The notes beneath the pieces are model-generated. The model saw only the letters and a program-made list of their open reading frames with translations. It did not search any database and was not told where the DNA came from. Positions 25,948-35,005 of a DNA stretch of 64,000 bases are shown one piece after another. This stretch comes from Dyadobacter sp. CY323 (GTDB lineage Bacteria > Bacteroidota > Bacteroidia > Cytophagales > Spirosomataceae), in NCBI RefSeq assembly GCF_021390245.1, contig NZ_JAJUXH010000019.1:1-64000 (forward strand). Direction: 5' to 3'. The number at the start of each line of letters is the position of its first letter. Position 1 is the first letter of the stretch. Both the position numbers and the translations under genes were made by a program.

Positions 25948-26979
25948 ATGCAAAAATCGATGAAAGCATTGTTGCAAATCGGCTATTGGATCTTGTATGC
26001 GATGCTTTTGACGGTTATATTTTTCGTGCTGACTTTCTTTCAAAAACCTCCGATGAGCTGGGTAACCTGGTGCCGGATCATGGCAGGTTTCGCAGTAATC
26101 CCGGGAGCAATGGCGTTCTATGTTTTCTATGCATTCGTGTTTCCATATTACCGACGGACGAAAAACTGGTTCAGGTTAATTTTGTTTTCCGCCGTCGTTC
26201 CCGTCGTCGCGGCGATGGTGGGCATTGTTGTTCTGAGTGTCTTTGTGAGTTCACAGTTTTTGACAAATGACGGGATCATGGGAGCTGTTTCGGTGGGGTT
26301 ACCGGTTGCATTCATCGCTTTTGTTAATGGCTCGATTGGTTTTGTGATTAAAGGCTTTGTTTCCTGGTTTGAGGAAGTCAGGTACCGGGAGGAATTGAAC
26401 CAACGCAACTTTGAGATGGAACTCGCACTGATCAAATCCCAGATCGACCCGCATTTTCTTTTCAATACCATCAACAACATTGACATTCTGATCGAAAAAG
26501 AAAGTGTGAAAGCGTCCGCATACCTGAATAAGCTGTCGGATATCATGCGTTTTATGTTATATGAAACAAAAGGCGAACGAATTCCTTTGTCCAAAGAGCT
26601 TACTTACATTGCAAAATACATCGATCTTCAAAGGATCCGGACTTCGAACGCAAATGCGGTTCAATTCTCACTCACAGGTGATTACGCTTCCAAACAGATT
26701 GCTCCTATGTTGTTTATCCCATTTATTGAAAATGCATTTAAACATGCGAATTTGATGGAAGATTTTTCAGTAAGGATAGCCCTGAAAGTCGCAACGGACC
26801 GGATTGCATTTGAATGTGAAAACCGGATCAGGCCGGTTATGCAGCTGGAAAAAACAACAGGAGGTATGGGTAAGGAGTTGATCGAACGGAGATTGACATT
26901 GTTATATCCTGGAAAATATCAGTTAACAACCGAATGTGATCATCAGATTTATCGCGTCAAACTAACTATTCAGGAATGA
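25948..26979 (+). CDS. LytS-type sensor histidine kinase
   Basis: A kinase of the His_kinase (PF06580) type, 343 residues from the ATG at 25948; a TTG 16 codons earlier is less likely. Four membrane helices occupy about 8-135, with almost no extracellular domain, which suggests intramembrane sensing. The phosphoacceptor motif is QIDPHFLFNTINN with His169. The C-terminal ATPase region contains FIPFIENAFKHA and GMGKELIERRL. Its end overlaps the LytTR gene by 4 bp. Placement behind an ABC exporter resembles antibiotic-peptide detoxification modules. Confidence 0.92.
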   Translation: MQKSMKALLQIGYWILYAMLLTVIFFVLTFFQKPPMSWVTWCRIMAGFAVIPGAMAFYVFYAFVFPYYRRTKNWFRLILFSAVVPVVAAMVGIVVLSVFVSSQFLTNDGIMGAVSVGLPVAFIAFVNGSIGFVIKGFVSWFEEVRYREELNQRNFEMELALIKSQIDPHFLFNTINNIDILIEKESVKASAYLNKLSDIMRFMLYETKGERIPLSKELTYIAKYIDLQRIRTSNANAVQFSLTGDYASKQIAPMLFIPFIENAFKHANLMEDFSVRIALKVATDRIAFECENRIRPVMQLEKTTGGMGKELIERRLTLLYPGKYQLTTECDHQIYRVKLTIQE

Positions 26980-27659
26980 AGATCAGCTGCATTGTCGTGG
27001 AGGATGAACCGCTGGCTATGGAACGCGCAAAGGATTTTGTGAAGCGTTTGCCATTGCTCGATCTGGCCGGAGCTTTCGGGAATGCAGTCGACGCTTTTAC
27101 TTTTTTAAAAATCAACCCGGTCGACCTGATTTTCCTGGACATTAACCTGGGCGCACTTTCAGGCATTGATCTGCTGGAATCCACCCGGATAAACAGTCAG
27201 GTGATCATTACTACGGCTTATCATGAATATGCGGTTAAAGGTTACGAATTGAGCGTTACGGATTATTTGCTTAAACCATACACATTCGAACGGTTTTTAA
27301 TGGCGGTGAATAAAGTGGAAACGAACCTGACCAAAAGCATCCAGGAAGAGAAAAAAAGCATTTTTGTGAAAACCGGGTATAATCTGGAAAGGGTCGCGCT
27401 GGACGAAATACTGTATATCGAAGGAATGCGGGACTACCGCAGAATCCATACTGCTCGAAAGAAAATCATGACCTTGCATACCTTCTCCGATTTCGAAAAA
27501 GAACTTCCTCCGCACCTCATCTGCCGCGTTCACAAGTCTTTCATGATTTCCATTAACAAAATAGAAACCATCGAAAAAGACGAAATCAAGATCAACGGAA
27601 CCTACATCCCCATCTCCGCTACATACAGACAGGCATTTCTGAGTTTGCTGAAAGTGTGA
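26976..27659 (+). CDS. LytTR-type response regulator
   Basis: A 227-residue regulator. The receiver domain has the acidic pocket Glu9-Asp10, phosphoacceptor Asp55 (LIFLDINLG) and Lys100 in LLKPYTF. The LytTR DNA-binding domain spans about 128-227 (KTGYNLERVALDEILYIEGM, LICRVHKSFMISINKI). It overlaps the kinase gene by 4 bp and closes the four-gene unit ABC ATPase, permease, kinase, regulator. The likely target is its own operon promoter near 24350-24400 (inferred). Confidence 0.94.
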   Translation: MKISCIVVEDEPLAMERAKDFVKRLPLLDLAGAFGNAVDAFTFLKINPVDLIFLDINLGALSGIDLLESTRINSQVIITTAYHEYAVKGYELSVTDYLLKPYTFERFLMAVNKVETNLTKSIQEEKKSIFVKTGYNLERVALDEILYIEGMRDYRRIHTARKKIMTLHTFSDFEKELPPHLICRVHKSFMISINKIETIEKDEIKINGTYIPISATYRQAFLSLLKV

Positions 27660-27767
27660 AGCCACTATCGAAAGCAACCCTATATGTTATTTTAATTTGT
27701 GGGAGGCCGATTGGTAAAACAGCATTATCGCTATTTTAGTCAGAATTTTTTTCCCTGCGACTGTTTT

Positions 27768-28499
27768 ATGAATCTGTTTTTCCTGCGAGGCGTATTCTGT
27801 CTGATTTTTATTTCCTTCAATGCACTTTCTCAAACGGACTCGCTGCATATTTTTTACGACGCCGAGTGGAATGTGATCTCCGATGGCTCGAAAGCGGAGT
27901 ACAAAAGGTCGGCTTACGAGAATGACAATGGATACTGGCAGGTAACGGATTATTACAAAACCGGGCAGGTTCAAATGACCGGACTATATCTCGAGAAGGA
28001 AATGAAGACCATGCAAGGCCGCTTCGAGTGGTTTTATCCAAGCGGCCAGTTGAAAAGACAGACTTCTTTTGCGAGCAACAGAGTGAGAGACGAAGAGTTT
28101 GAGTATTATGAAAACGGGCAGCTGGATACCTACAGAAAGTATGATAATGCCGGACGCACCCTCGAAGAAAGATTATATAAAGAAGATAGTTCGCCGAGTA
28201 TCTTTCATAATGCAGAATTCCCGAGCGGCAAAGCGGCCATGTATGACTATTTGTCCCGAAATATAAAATATCCGAAATCGCTCAGAAAGCGGGGCATTGA
28301 GGGAAAGGTTTTTGTGAGTTTCGTGGTTCACACCGACGGTTCGTTGCGCCACGTTACCATATTCGGCTCGCCGCATGAGCTGCTTTCCCAGGAAGCTTTG
28401 CGGGTAGTAAAGTCTATGCCGAAGTGGAAACCCGGATCGAGGGACGAAAAGCTCGTTGCCGTAAAATACAACCTCCCCATTGCATTTGCCCTGGACTGA
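27768..28499 (+). CDS. TonB C-terminal-domain protein with MORN-like (YwqK) repeats
   Basis: A 243-residue exported protein. The ATG at 27768 gives a clear signal peptide (NLFFLRGVFCLIFISFNALS); a longer frame upstream lacks one. The middle contains MORN/YwqK-type repeats (YKTGQVQMTGLY, FYPSGQLKRQTSF, YYENGQLDTYRKY). The last ~90 residues are a TonB C-terminal fold (YPKSLRKRGIEGKVFVSFVV, ending MPKWKPGSRDEKLVAVKYNL). Unlike true TonB it lacks a visible proline-rich spacer and inner-membrane anchor, so it may act in the periplasm rather than energise a receptor. It follows the LytTR gene by 108 bp. Confidence 0.85.
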   Translation: MNLFFLRGVFCLIFISFNALSQTDSLHIFYDAEWNVISDGSKAEYKRSAYENDNGYWQVTDYYKTGQVQMTGLYLEKEMKTMQGRFEWFYPSGQLKRQTSFASNRVRDEEFEYYENGQLDTYRKYDNAGRTLEERLYKEDSSPSIFHNAEFPSGKAAMYDYLSRNIKYPKSLRKRGIEGKVFVSFVVHTDGSLRHVTIFGSPHELLSQEALRVVKSMPKWKPGSRDEKLVAVKYNLPIAFALD

Positions 28500-28689
28500 T
28501 GAAACTTGGGATGAGCCGGTCATCCGCCTGCTGCCTGTGAAATGGAAAGTACGTGCCCTGGCGGCTACATCCTGGCACAGTTGTTATCGGGATTACTCTT
28601 TTCTTCGGAACAGTTTGGTTCTGGTCGACGAACGATTCTGTGGACAGAACGATCCGGGCTGTTTCGAATCGCAGCCAAATTGATTTGAA

Positions 28690-30555
28690 ATGCAAAACCA
28701 GACAAACTACGGATCTTCCAAAAGCCGTGAGGAGGCGCTCGAAACGGAGTCTTTTAAGGATGATCTTCCGCGGGCGGTACTCAGGCCAAATGATTATGTT
28801 TTACTCGATGGTGAATGGAACTTTGCCGTAGATCCTGACGATAAGGGGATCCTCGAAAGCTGGTACATCGACCACCCCTTTACCGGCACAGCCCACTGGC
28901 CGGGCAGCATAGAGGCACATCTGGCCGCAACGCAGCACGATAATCCGTCCTGGAAGGATAAGATCGTAGTCTGGTACGAGCGAAATTTCGACTGCCCCCC
29001 GCACGCAACTCCCGAACTGGAAAGTGATACCATCGTGCAGCTTACTTTCGGGGCATGCGGATATGAAACGCAAGTCTGGCTGAACGGGCACTTACTTTCG
29101 ACCATTGAGGGCGAGGAAGTCCATACCGGCGAGTATACTTCGTTTTCGTACGAGCTGGAAACCTTGCTGCCGGTTAACCGCCTCACCGTGCGTGTAGCGA
29201 GCAGCATGGATGCGGACATTCCGCGGGGCAAACAAGAGTCTCATGTGTATAAGCGGGGCGGGATCTGGTACCAGACGTTTACCGGTGCGGTGCGGAGTGT
29301 ATGGCTCGAAACCGTTGAAAGAAACAGGCTGCGTTCACGAGTGGGCGTGGTGAGTGTGATCGAGGATGATCTGGTCCGGTTCAGTCTCACCACCCGCATT
29401 CACGATCCGGGATTGTATAAAATTAAATTATTGGTATATGCGCCTGGTTCAGGCCAGTACGACGAACTGGTGGCGGAGGATGAATTTCCATTGATGCTCA
29501 ATGCAGGTCAGAAATCGCAGCGGCTGGTACTCGACGTTCCGCATGCCCAGCTCTGGTCGACGCATGCCCCGAACCAATACCGGCTGGTTGCCCGGCTTAT
29601 TGATGAAAAAGGGTCGGTATCAGAGATTGAGACCAAATTGGGGCTGCGGAAATTTGAGGCCAGGGGCAGCCATTTGTATCTCAATAACAAACCCATTTAC
29701 CTGGATGGAATTCTTTACCAGCCTGGTAATGCGTCGTATCGCCAGATCCAGAAGCATTTGCTGGCTATGAAAGAGCTGGGCTGCAATTTGGTGCGGATCC
29801 ACATTGCCGGGGTAGACCCGCGCATTTACAAGCTGGCGGACAAGATCGGGATGTTGTTATGGGTGGAAGTACCAAGTCCCCACCAGTCGACCATGAAAAG
29901 CCGTGAAAACCACCGCGCCGAGTTAATGCGCATGCTGGCGCTGATCGGGACACATCCCTCGGTAGTGATATGGAGTTTATATAATGAAGACTGGGGTGTG
30001 CAGGATATTGCAGTCAACCAGGAAACCCGGCAGTATGTGATCGATATGTACCATTATATGCACCTTGCTCATCCCGAATTTCTGGTCGTTGACAACGACG
30101 GCTGGCAGCACATTTCGTTTGAAGGAAAGTTGAAATCGGATCTGCTGACGGCGCATTTATACACTCCAAACCTGGATCAATGGAAGAAAATGCTGGATGA
30201 GCTGACGGGCGGAAATATGGAAACGGTTGCGGCTTTCCCGCTCGTCGTAGGCGATCCGTTCTTTTTCAGGAAACAAGTTCCGCTGATCGTGAGTGAGTGG
30301 GGTGGTTTTGGTTTCGAAAATTATGGCGGACCGGTCGATGATGCTGCACGTGCCAATCAGATCGCACTGTTTAAAGCTGAATTGAGAAAAAGGGCGGTTT
30401 CGGGGGATGTGTACACGCAGGCTACCAACATTGAAGACGAGCGAAACGGGTTGATCGATCCGGAAACCGGGGTGCTGAATGTACCCCCCGGGCTTCTCGC
30501 TTCTGGCACGAATATTGATGTGACCAACGGTAGTCAACAAGTCAAAAACCTATAA
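28690..30555 (+). CDS. Glycoside hydrolase family 2 (beta-galactosidase/glucuronidase-like)
   Basis: A 621-residue GH2 enzyme with three domains: an N-terminal sugar-binding jelly roll (about 35-185), an immunoglobulin-like domain (about 190-310) and a TIM barrel (about 312-600). The acid/base is Glu433 in WSLYNEDW and the nucleophile Glu536 in IVSEWGG. There is no signal peptide, so it is probably cytoplasmic. It is not beside a SusCD pair or other glycan genes; instead the next gene, 10 bp on, encodes a YflT-like stress protein. Substrate specificity cannot be assigned. Confidence 0.92.
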   Translation: MQNQTNYGSSKSREEALETESFKDDLPRAVLRPNDYVLLDGEWNFAVDPDDKGILESWYIDHPFTGTAHWPGSIEAHLAATQHDNPSWKDKIVVWYERNFDCPPHATPELESDTIVQLTFGACGYETQVWLNGHLLSTIEGEEVHTGEYTSFSYELETLLPVNRLTVRVASSMDADIPRGKQESHVYKRGGIWYQTFTGAVRSVWLETVERNRLRSRVGVVSVIEDDLVRFSLTTRIHDPGLYKIKLLVYAPGSGQYDELVAEDEFPLMLNAGQKSQRLVLDVPHAQLWSTHAPNQYRLVARLIDEKGSVSEIETKLGLRKFEARGSHLYLNNKPIYLDGILYQPGNASYRQIQKHLLAMKELGCNLVRIHIAGVDPRIYKLADKIGMLLWVEVPSPHQSTMKSRENHRAELMRMLALIGTHPSVVIWSLYNEDWGVQDIAVNQETRQYVIDMYHYMHLAHPEFLVVDNDGWQHISFEGKLKSDLLTAHLYTPNLDQWKKMLDELTGGNMETVAAFPLVVGDPFFFRKQVPLIVSEWGGFGFENYGGPVDDAARANQIALFKAELRKRAVSGDVYTQATNIEDERNGLIDPETGVLNVPPGLLASGTNIDVTNGSQQVKNL

Positions 30556-30565
30556 CGAAAACATC

Positions 30566-31258
30566 ATGTCAAACACAGTAGTTGGGATTTTCGAAAATGA
30601 AGGCGATGCGCGGGATGCGCAGCAATATTTGCTGGAAAGTGGATTTAGTGACGAAGATGTAGATATTAAAACGGCTAAATATAAGTCAGAAGACGGTGAG
30701 TTGCCCGTAGACCATTCGGATGACGGTGTATTTGAGCGCATCGGAAATTTTTTTAAAGATCTGTTCGGTGGCGACGAGGAAGAAGCGGAACGTTATTCGG
30801 AAGCCGGGCGGCGGGGAACGATCGTCACGGTGCATTCCATCGATCCGGACCAGGCTGAACTTGCCTCGAAGATCCTGGATAATCACGGTGCAGTAGATGT
30901 AAACGAAAACTTCCGGAATTATACTTCGGAGCAATCTTACTCTGACTCGCCAAGAACGGACAGGCTTGACTTAGACGAGCAACCGGTGATCGATGAAGAA
31001 GGCAGGGCAGAATCGGAACTTCGGGCCGAGCGTCTGAGAAGCCGTATAGTTGCCCGCTCGGTTGAGAAAAACTACCGCCTTCGCCAGGAGCAGTTTAATT
31101 TCGACAGAACACCTATCAACTCCACCGGGCCGGATCATCAGGCTTTCACAGAAAAAAATATCGTCACCAATGCAGACGACGAGGATGTGGAGCTAAACAA
31201 AACAATAGCGGAACGGGATAATGCCCTGAACGACATCATTCATAATCCAAGAATTTAA
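30566..31258 (+). CDS. YflT-like general stress protein
   Basis: A 230-residue acidic, soluble protein. The N-terminal ~105 residues match the heat-induced stress protein YflT fold (TVVGIFENEGDARDAQQYLL, then a flexible acidic loop and GTIVTVHSIDPDQAELASKI). The C-terminal ~125 residues are charged and low in hydrophobics, probably disordered, with several RXXR-like patches. It follows the GH2 gene by 10 bp and ends at a strong terminator, so the two are likely one transcript. Confidence 0.8.
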   Translation: MSNTVVGIFENEGDARDAQQYLLESGFSDEDVDIKTAKYKSEDGELPVDHSDDGVFERIGNFFKDLFGGDEEEAERYSEAGRRGTIVTVHSIDPDQAELASKILDNHGAVDVNENFRNYTSEQSYSDSPRTDRLDLDEQPVIDEEGRAESELRAERLRSRIVARSVEKNYRLRQEQFNFDRTPINSTGPDHQAFTEKNIVTNADDEDVELNKTIAERDNALNDIIHNPRI

Positions 31259-31272
31259 TTCGCGTTTTTTTT

Positions 31273-31311
31273 AAAAGACCTGCCAGGTTTTCAAAATCTG
31301 GTAGGTCTTTT
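31273..31311 (+). terminator. Rho-independent terminator after the GH2/stress-protein unit
   Basis: AAAAGACCTGCCAG (31273-31286) pairs with CTGGTAGGTCTTTT (31298-31311) through 14 bp with one G-T wobble and an 11-nt loop, followed by CAATTTTTA. The symmetric A and T ends would also stop the convergent uvrA-like transcript if it read through. Confidence 0.85.
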
Positions 31312-31373
31312 CAATTTTTATCCACCCGACCACCCCGGGGACCGTCGCCCGACGCTTACATCGAGCATACGCA

Positions 31374-33617
31374 CTATCCTCGTAAATACCGGCTTGTAAT
31401 GGATTCTTTCGCATTCAACAGCTGCACGGGAGTTCCTTCAAATATCACTTTCCCGCCTTTGGTACCCCCATCGGGTCCCATGTCGATGATCCAGTCCGCG
31501 TTTTTGACCACGTCCAGATTATGCTCGATCACGATCATCGTATTTCCTGCGTCAACGAGCCGGTTCATAATGGAAAGCAGGTGGCCGATGTCCGACATGT
31601 GCAAACCGGTAGTCGGTTCGTCGAGAACATACACGCTTCCTTTTTTGTGCAACTCGCTCGCCAGTTTAATGCGCTGACATTCTCCTCCGGAAAGCGTGCT
31701 AAGTGGCTGACCAAGTGTGAGATAATCCAATCCCACATCACTCATGGCCTGCAGCTTGTGCAGAATATCGTTTTGTTTAAAATAATCCAATGATTGTAGT
31801 ACCGTCAGTTCCAATACATCTGAAATGGATTTGCCATCCATCTGATAGGCGAGTACTTCTTCCTTGAACCGTTTTCCTTCGCAAATTTCACAAGGTGTTT
31901 TAATCCCGTCGAGAAACGCCAGATCGGTATAAATGACGCCGAGCCCCTGGCAATTTTCACAGGCACCCTGGGAATTAAAACTAAATAACGAGGCGCTCAC
32001 ACCATTTTGTTTTGCAAAAGCCTTGCGTACATCATCCATCACGCCGGTATAGGTGGCCGGGTTCGAGCGGGTGGACGTACCCACGGCGGACTGGTCTATC
32101 ACGATCGCTTTGGGATGTTGCGACAGAAAAGCCTGATTGATCAGCGAGCTTTTTCCGGATCCTGCAACACCGGTAACGACGGTCAGAACGCCCATTGGAA
32201 TGTCGACATTCACATTGTGCAGGTTATTGATATTGGCTTTGAGTACTGAAAGTTTTCCGGACGGTTTGCGGGATTTTTCTTTAATGGGCAAGGAAGTTTT
32301 AATATGTCGGCCGGTCAGTGTATCAGCTTTTGCGAGCTCCGCAAAACTGCCTTCGAACACAATCTTCCCACCTTTGCTTCCGGCGTTCGGGCCGACATCC
32401 ACAATGTGATCGGCCACTTTAATAACGTCCGGATCGTGCTCGACGACGATGACGGTATTTCCTTTGTCGCGAAGTTTGCCGAGTAGCTCGTTCAGTCGGT
32501 GTACGTCCCTCGGATGCAGTCCCACGCTGGGTTCGTCGAAAATATACATGACGTCGATCAGGCTGCTGCTGAGATGTTTAACCATTTTCACCCGCTGGGA
32601 TTCACCACCGGATAACGTACTGGTTTCACGGTCGAGGCTCAGGTACTCGAGACCGATATCCACCAAATGCTGCAACCGCTCTGAAAGCGTCGAGATCATG
32701 GAGCCAGCCACCGGATCTTTGAGTTCTTTTACCAGCGAAAGCAGCTCGGAAACTTCCATTGCGGCCATTTCGGCAATGTTTTTGCCATTGATTTTACAGC
32801 TTAATGCAGCCTGGCTCAGCCGCGCACCTTTGCAAGATGGGCACGGGCGGAGCGCAATGTATGGAGCGACCGATTTCTGGGTACGTTCCGACAAGGTTTT
32901 AAGGTCTCTTTTAATGTATGCTTTCTCAAATTTCTCGATGATACCCAGGTAGGTCGCATTCATACTTCCGCCACCGATCGCCAATTTGAATTTCAGGTTT
33001 TTACCGTAAAGCAGCAGGTCCATTTCTTCTGGCGTGAAATCGGAAAGCTTTTTATCATTATCAAAAAAGCCCGATGCCGCGTAACTGCTTTTCTCCCAGC
33101 TCGCGAAAACCGGGACTTGAACCGCGCCTTCATTCAATGACTTGTTCATGTCCAGGAAAGAGTCGGCCACAACGCCCATTTTTTTACCCATTCCATTGCA
33201 TTCGGGACACATCCCGGCCGGGTCGTTGAATGAGAATGCATTTGAATTCCCGATATGCGGTTCGCCGATCCGTGAAAACAACAGGCGCAAAACCGGTGAA
33301 ATGTCGGTGATCGTACCCAGGGTAGAATGCGAGTTTCCGCCCAGTCGTCGCTGGTCGACGACGATGGCCATGCTCAGGTTTTCGATGGCGTCGGCGTGGG
33401 GCTGGGCATATTTGGGCAGGAAATTCCGGATAAACATGCTGAAATTTTCATTGAGCTGCCGCTGGGCTTCGGTCGCAATCGTGTCGAAAACAATGGAAGA
33501 TTTTCCGGAACCCGACACTCCGGTGAAAATGGTGATCTTGCGTTTTGGGATTCTCAGCGACACATTTTTGAGATTGTTTTCGCGTGCCCCGCGGATTTCT
33601 ATGTATTCCTGCGCCAT
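31374..33617 (-). CDS. Short UvrA-family ABC ATPase (class II UvrA-like)
   Basis: A 747-residue protein with two ABC ATPase halves: Walker A GVSGSGKSS (Lys39) and GVAGSGKSS (Lys489), signatures LSGGESQR and LSGGECQR, and zinc-binding CXXC pairs (CPECNG, CPSCKG, CENCQG/CEICEG). Canonical UvrA is about 940 residues; the shortfall fits class II UvrA, which lacks the UvrB-binding region and is linked to drug tolerance rather than core excision repair. The start is the ATG at 33617 (MAQEYIEIRG), where family homology begins; an upstream extension to 33665 is not conserved-looking. Confidence 0.92.
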   Translation of the reverse strand: MAQEYIEIRGARENNLKNVSLRIPKRKITIFTGVSGSGKSSIVFDTIATEAQRQLNENFSMFIRNFLPKYAQPHADAIENLSMAIVVDQRRLGGNSHSTLGTITDISPVLRLLFSRIGEPHIGNSNAFSFNDPAGMCPECNGMGKKMGVVADSFLDMNKSLNEGAVQVPVFASWEKSSYAASGFFDNDKKLSDFTPEEMDLLLYGKNLKFKLAIGGGSMNATYLGIIEKFEKAYIKRDLKTLSERTQKSVAPYIALRPCPSCKGARLSQAALSCKINGKNIAEMAAMEVSELLSLVKELKDPVAGSMISTLSERLQHLVDIGLEYLSLDRETSTLSGGESQRVKMVKHLSSSLIDVMYIFDEPSVGLHPRDVHRLNELLGKLRDKGNTVIVVEHDPDVIKVADHIVDVGPNAGSKGGKIVFEGSFAELAKADTLTGRHIKTSLPIKEKSRKPSGKLSVLKANINNLHNVNVDIPMGVLTVVTGVAGSGKSSLINQAFLSQHPKAIVIDQSAVGTSTRSNPATYTGVMDDVRKAFAKQNGVSASLFSFNSQGACENCQGLGVIYTDLAFLDGIKTPCEICEGKRFKEEVLAYQMDGKSISDVLELTVLQSLDYFKQNDILHKLQAMSDVGLDYLTLGQPLSTLSGGECQRIKLASELHKKGSVYVLDEPTTGLHMSDIGHLLSIMNRLVDAGNTMIVIEHNLDVVKNADWIIDMGPDGGTKGGKVIFEGTPVQLLNAKESITSRYLRG

Positions 33618-33771
33618 AGGTTTTTTCGAAGTTATTCTGGTAGCATTCCGATTCGTAAGACGCAAGTTGAAAAAATATTTCAGGATATGGAAAACCGTTC
33701 AAAAGTCTTTCCTTACTTGTAACTTTTCTATTGAACCGTCTCCAAATCCCAAACTGCCTTTTCACAGATAT

Positions 33772-34860
33772 ATGGAAAACTGGAAAGAAGTTGCATTTCT
33801 TTTAGCGTCCGGCCAGGGGATTATTCTTTGCATGTCGCTGGTAGTGAGAGGTTTTAATGGACAAAGAGCCAGTTTATTTTTAGGGTTGATCCTGTATGTT
33901 CTGGCTCAGGAGTTATTGAATGCGTGGGGGATGCAGGTGCGGTATCACCAATCGCCGGACGCCATTCCTTTCTGGAATTTTCAGAGTTACTTGCTGCTTC
34001 CCCTATCTCTCTGGTTTTTCGCCCGATTTACCACAACTCCTGACTATACTTTCAAAAAACGATACTGGCTTTTCTATTTGCCTATCGTCGCCGAAGTGAT
34101 GATCCGAAGTGGCTGGCAGTACTACCGGCGCCATTTTAACCAGGATTTACCATCTTTATTAGAAAATCCGATCTGGTTTTTTCTTACCGAGTTGCTGCCG
34201 ATTATCGGAATGTCTTATGTCTTGTGGGTATATGCCGGGAAGCTGTTCAGGTTTCAGTTCGCGTGGGAAAAACAGTCTCCGCGACTGGGTATCAGAAAAT
34301 ATCTCAGATTGTACGGTTTGTTTGGTTTTTCGCTGATCCTCACTGTCTTATGGGCCGCCGGTGTCGTGTTGGAATGGCCTGTTTTTGGGGGAGTCGAGGT
34401 TTTGTTGACGTTGTGGCTTTTTGCATTGGGCTACATCGGTTATCTGGATCCTGATTTTTTCACGTTACCTGTTTTAACCAAACCAAAAAATGCGGAAAAA
34501 CCGGAGTTCGCGCAATACGACGATCTGGTTGAACTGAAACGCCTGCACGCTGCATTTCACCAGGATGCTCTGCATACGCAATCCAAACTTACTCTCGAGG
34601 ATGTGGCTGCAAAGTTGCGTTTGCCTTCCCGCTATGTGTCATATCTGATAAATACGCATTGCGCATCCAATTTCAACAGTTTCGTAAATGGCTTCCGGGT
34701 TGAAGAAGTAATACGCAAACTGGGCGATCCGAAAGAACGACATAAGACGGTCTTGGCACTGGCATTTGAGGCGGGTTTTAATTCCAAATCCACATTTAAT
34801 CAGGTTTTCAGGCAGCATACCGGCAAATCGCCTTCCCAGTATCTGCTGGTTCAGAAGTAG
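33772..34860 (+). CDS. Membrane-anchored AraC-family regulator
   Basis: A 362-residue protein with about seven N-terminal hydrophobic helices (to about residue 225) and a C-terminal AraC HTH domain (about 250-362: KLTLEDVAAKLRLPSRYVSY, VLALAFEAGFNSKSTFNQVF, TGKSPSQYLL). Such 7TM-AraC proteins are common in Bacteroidota and may sense membrane or extracellular signals. The ATG at 33772 is the first start that gives the membrane region; earlier in-frame codons merely read the antisense of the UvrA-like gene. It is divergent from that gene with 154 bp between starts. Confidence 0.9.
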   Translation: MENWKEVAFLLASGQGIILCMSLVVRGFNGQRASLFLGLILYVLAQELLNAWGMQVRYHQSPDAIPFWNFQSYLLLPLSLWFFARFTTTPDYTFKKRYWLFYLPIVAEVMIRSGWQYYRRHFNQDLPSLLENPIWFFLTELLPIIGMSYVLWVYAGKLFRFQFAWEKQSPRLGIRKYLRLYGLFGFSLILTVLWAAGVVLEWPVFGGVEVLLTLWLFALGYIGYLDPDFFTLPVLTKPKNAEKPEFAQYDDLVELKRLHAAFHQDALHTQSKLTLEDVAAKLRLPSRYVSYLINTHCASNFNSFVNGFRVEEVIRKLGDPKERHKTVLALAFEAGFNSKSTFNQVFRQHTGKSPSQYLLVQK

Positions 34861-35005
34861 CGGTTTCTCGGGTCAAAGGTCCGGGAATACCTCCTTCATA
34901 TGTCCTGAAACATGATCCCGGACGTCCTGAATGGCGATAGTGAGCGCGGGTTATTGGTTCAATGGCTTGTTTTGACATTCAATCAAACCATTTCCACAAG
35001 CAACC

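Noticed and set aside
28500..28689. Small genes before the GH2 gene
   Set aside because: Several short frames exist, one with a hydrophobic stretch starting at GTG 28553. None has a recognisable domain, good start or conserved appearance, and the hydrophobic frame overlaps the GH2 gene.
33142..33771. N-terminal extension of the AraC gene at 33772
   Set aside because: The open frame continues upstream but is antisense to the well-supported UvrA-like gene, and the protein only gains non-conserved sequence. The first methionine before the membrane helices is at 33772.
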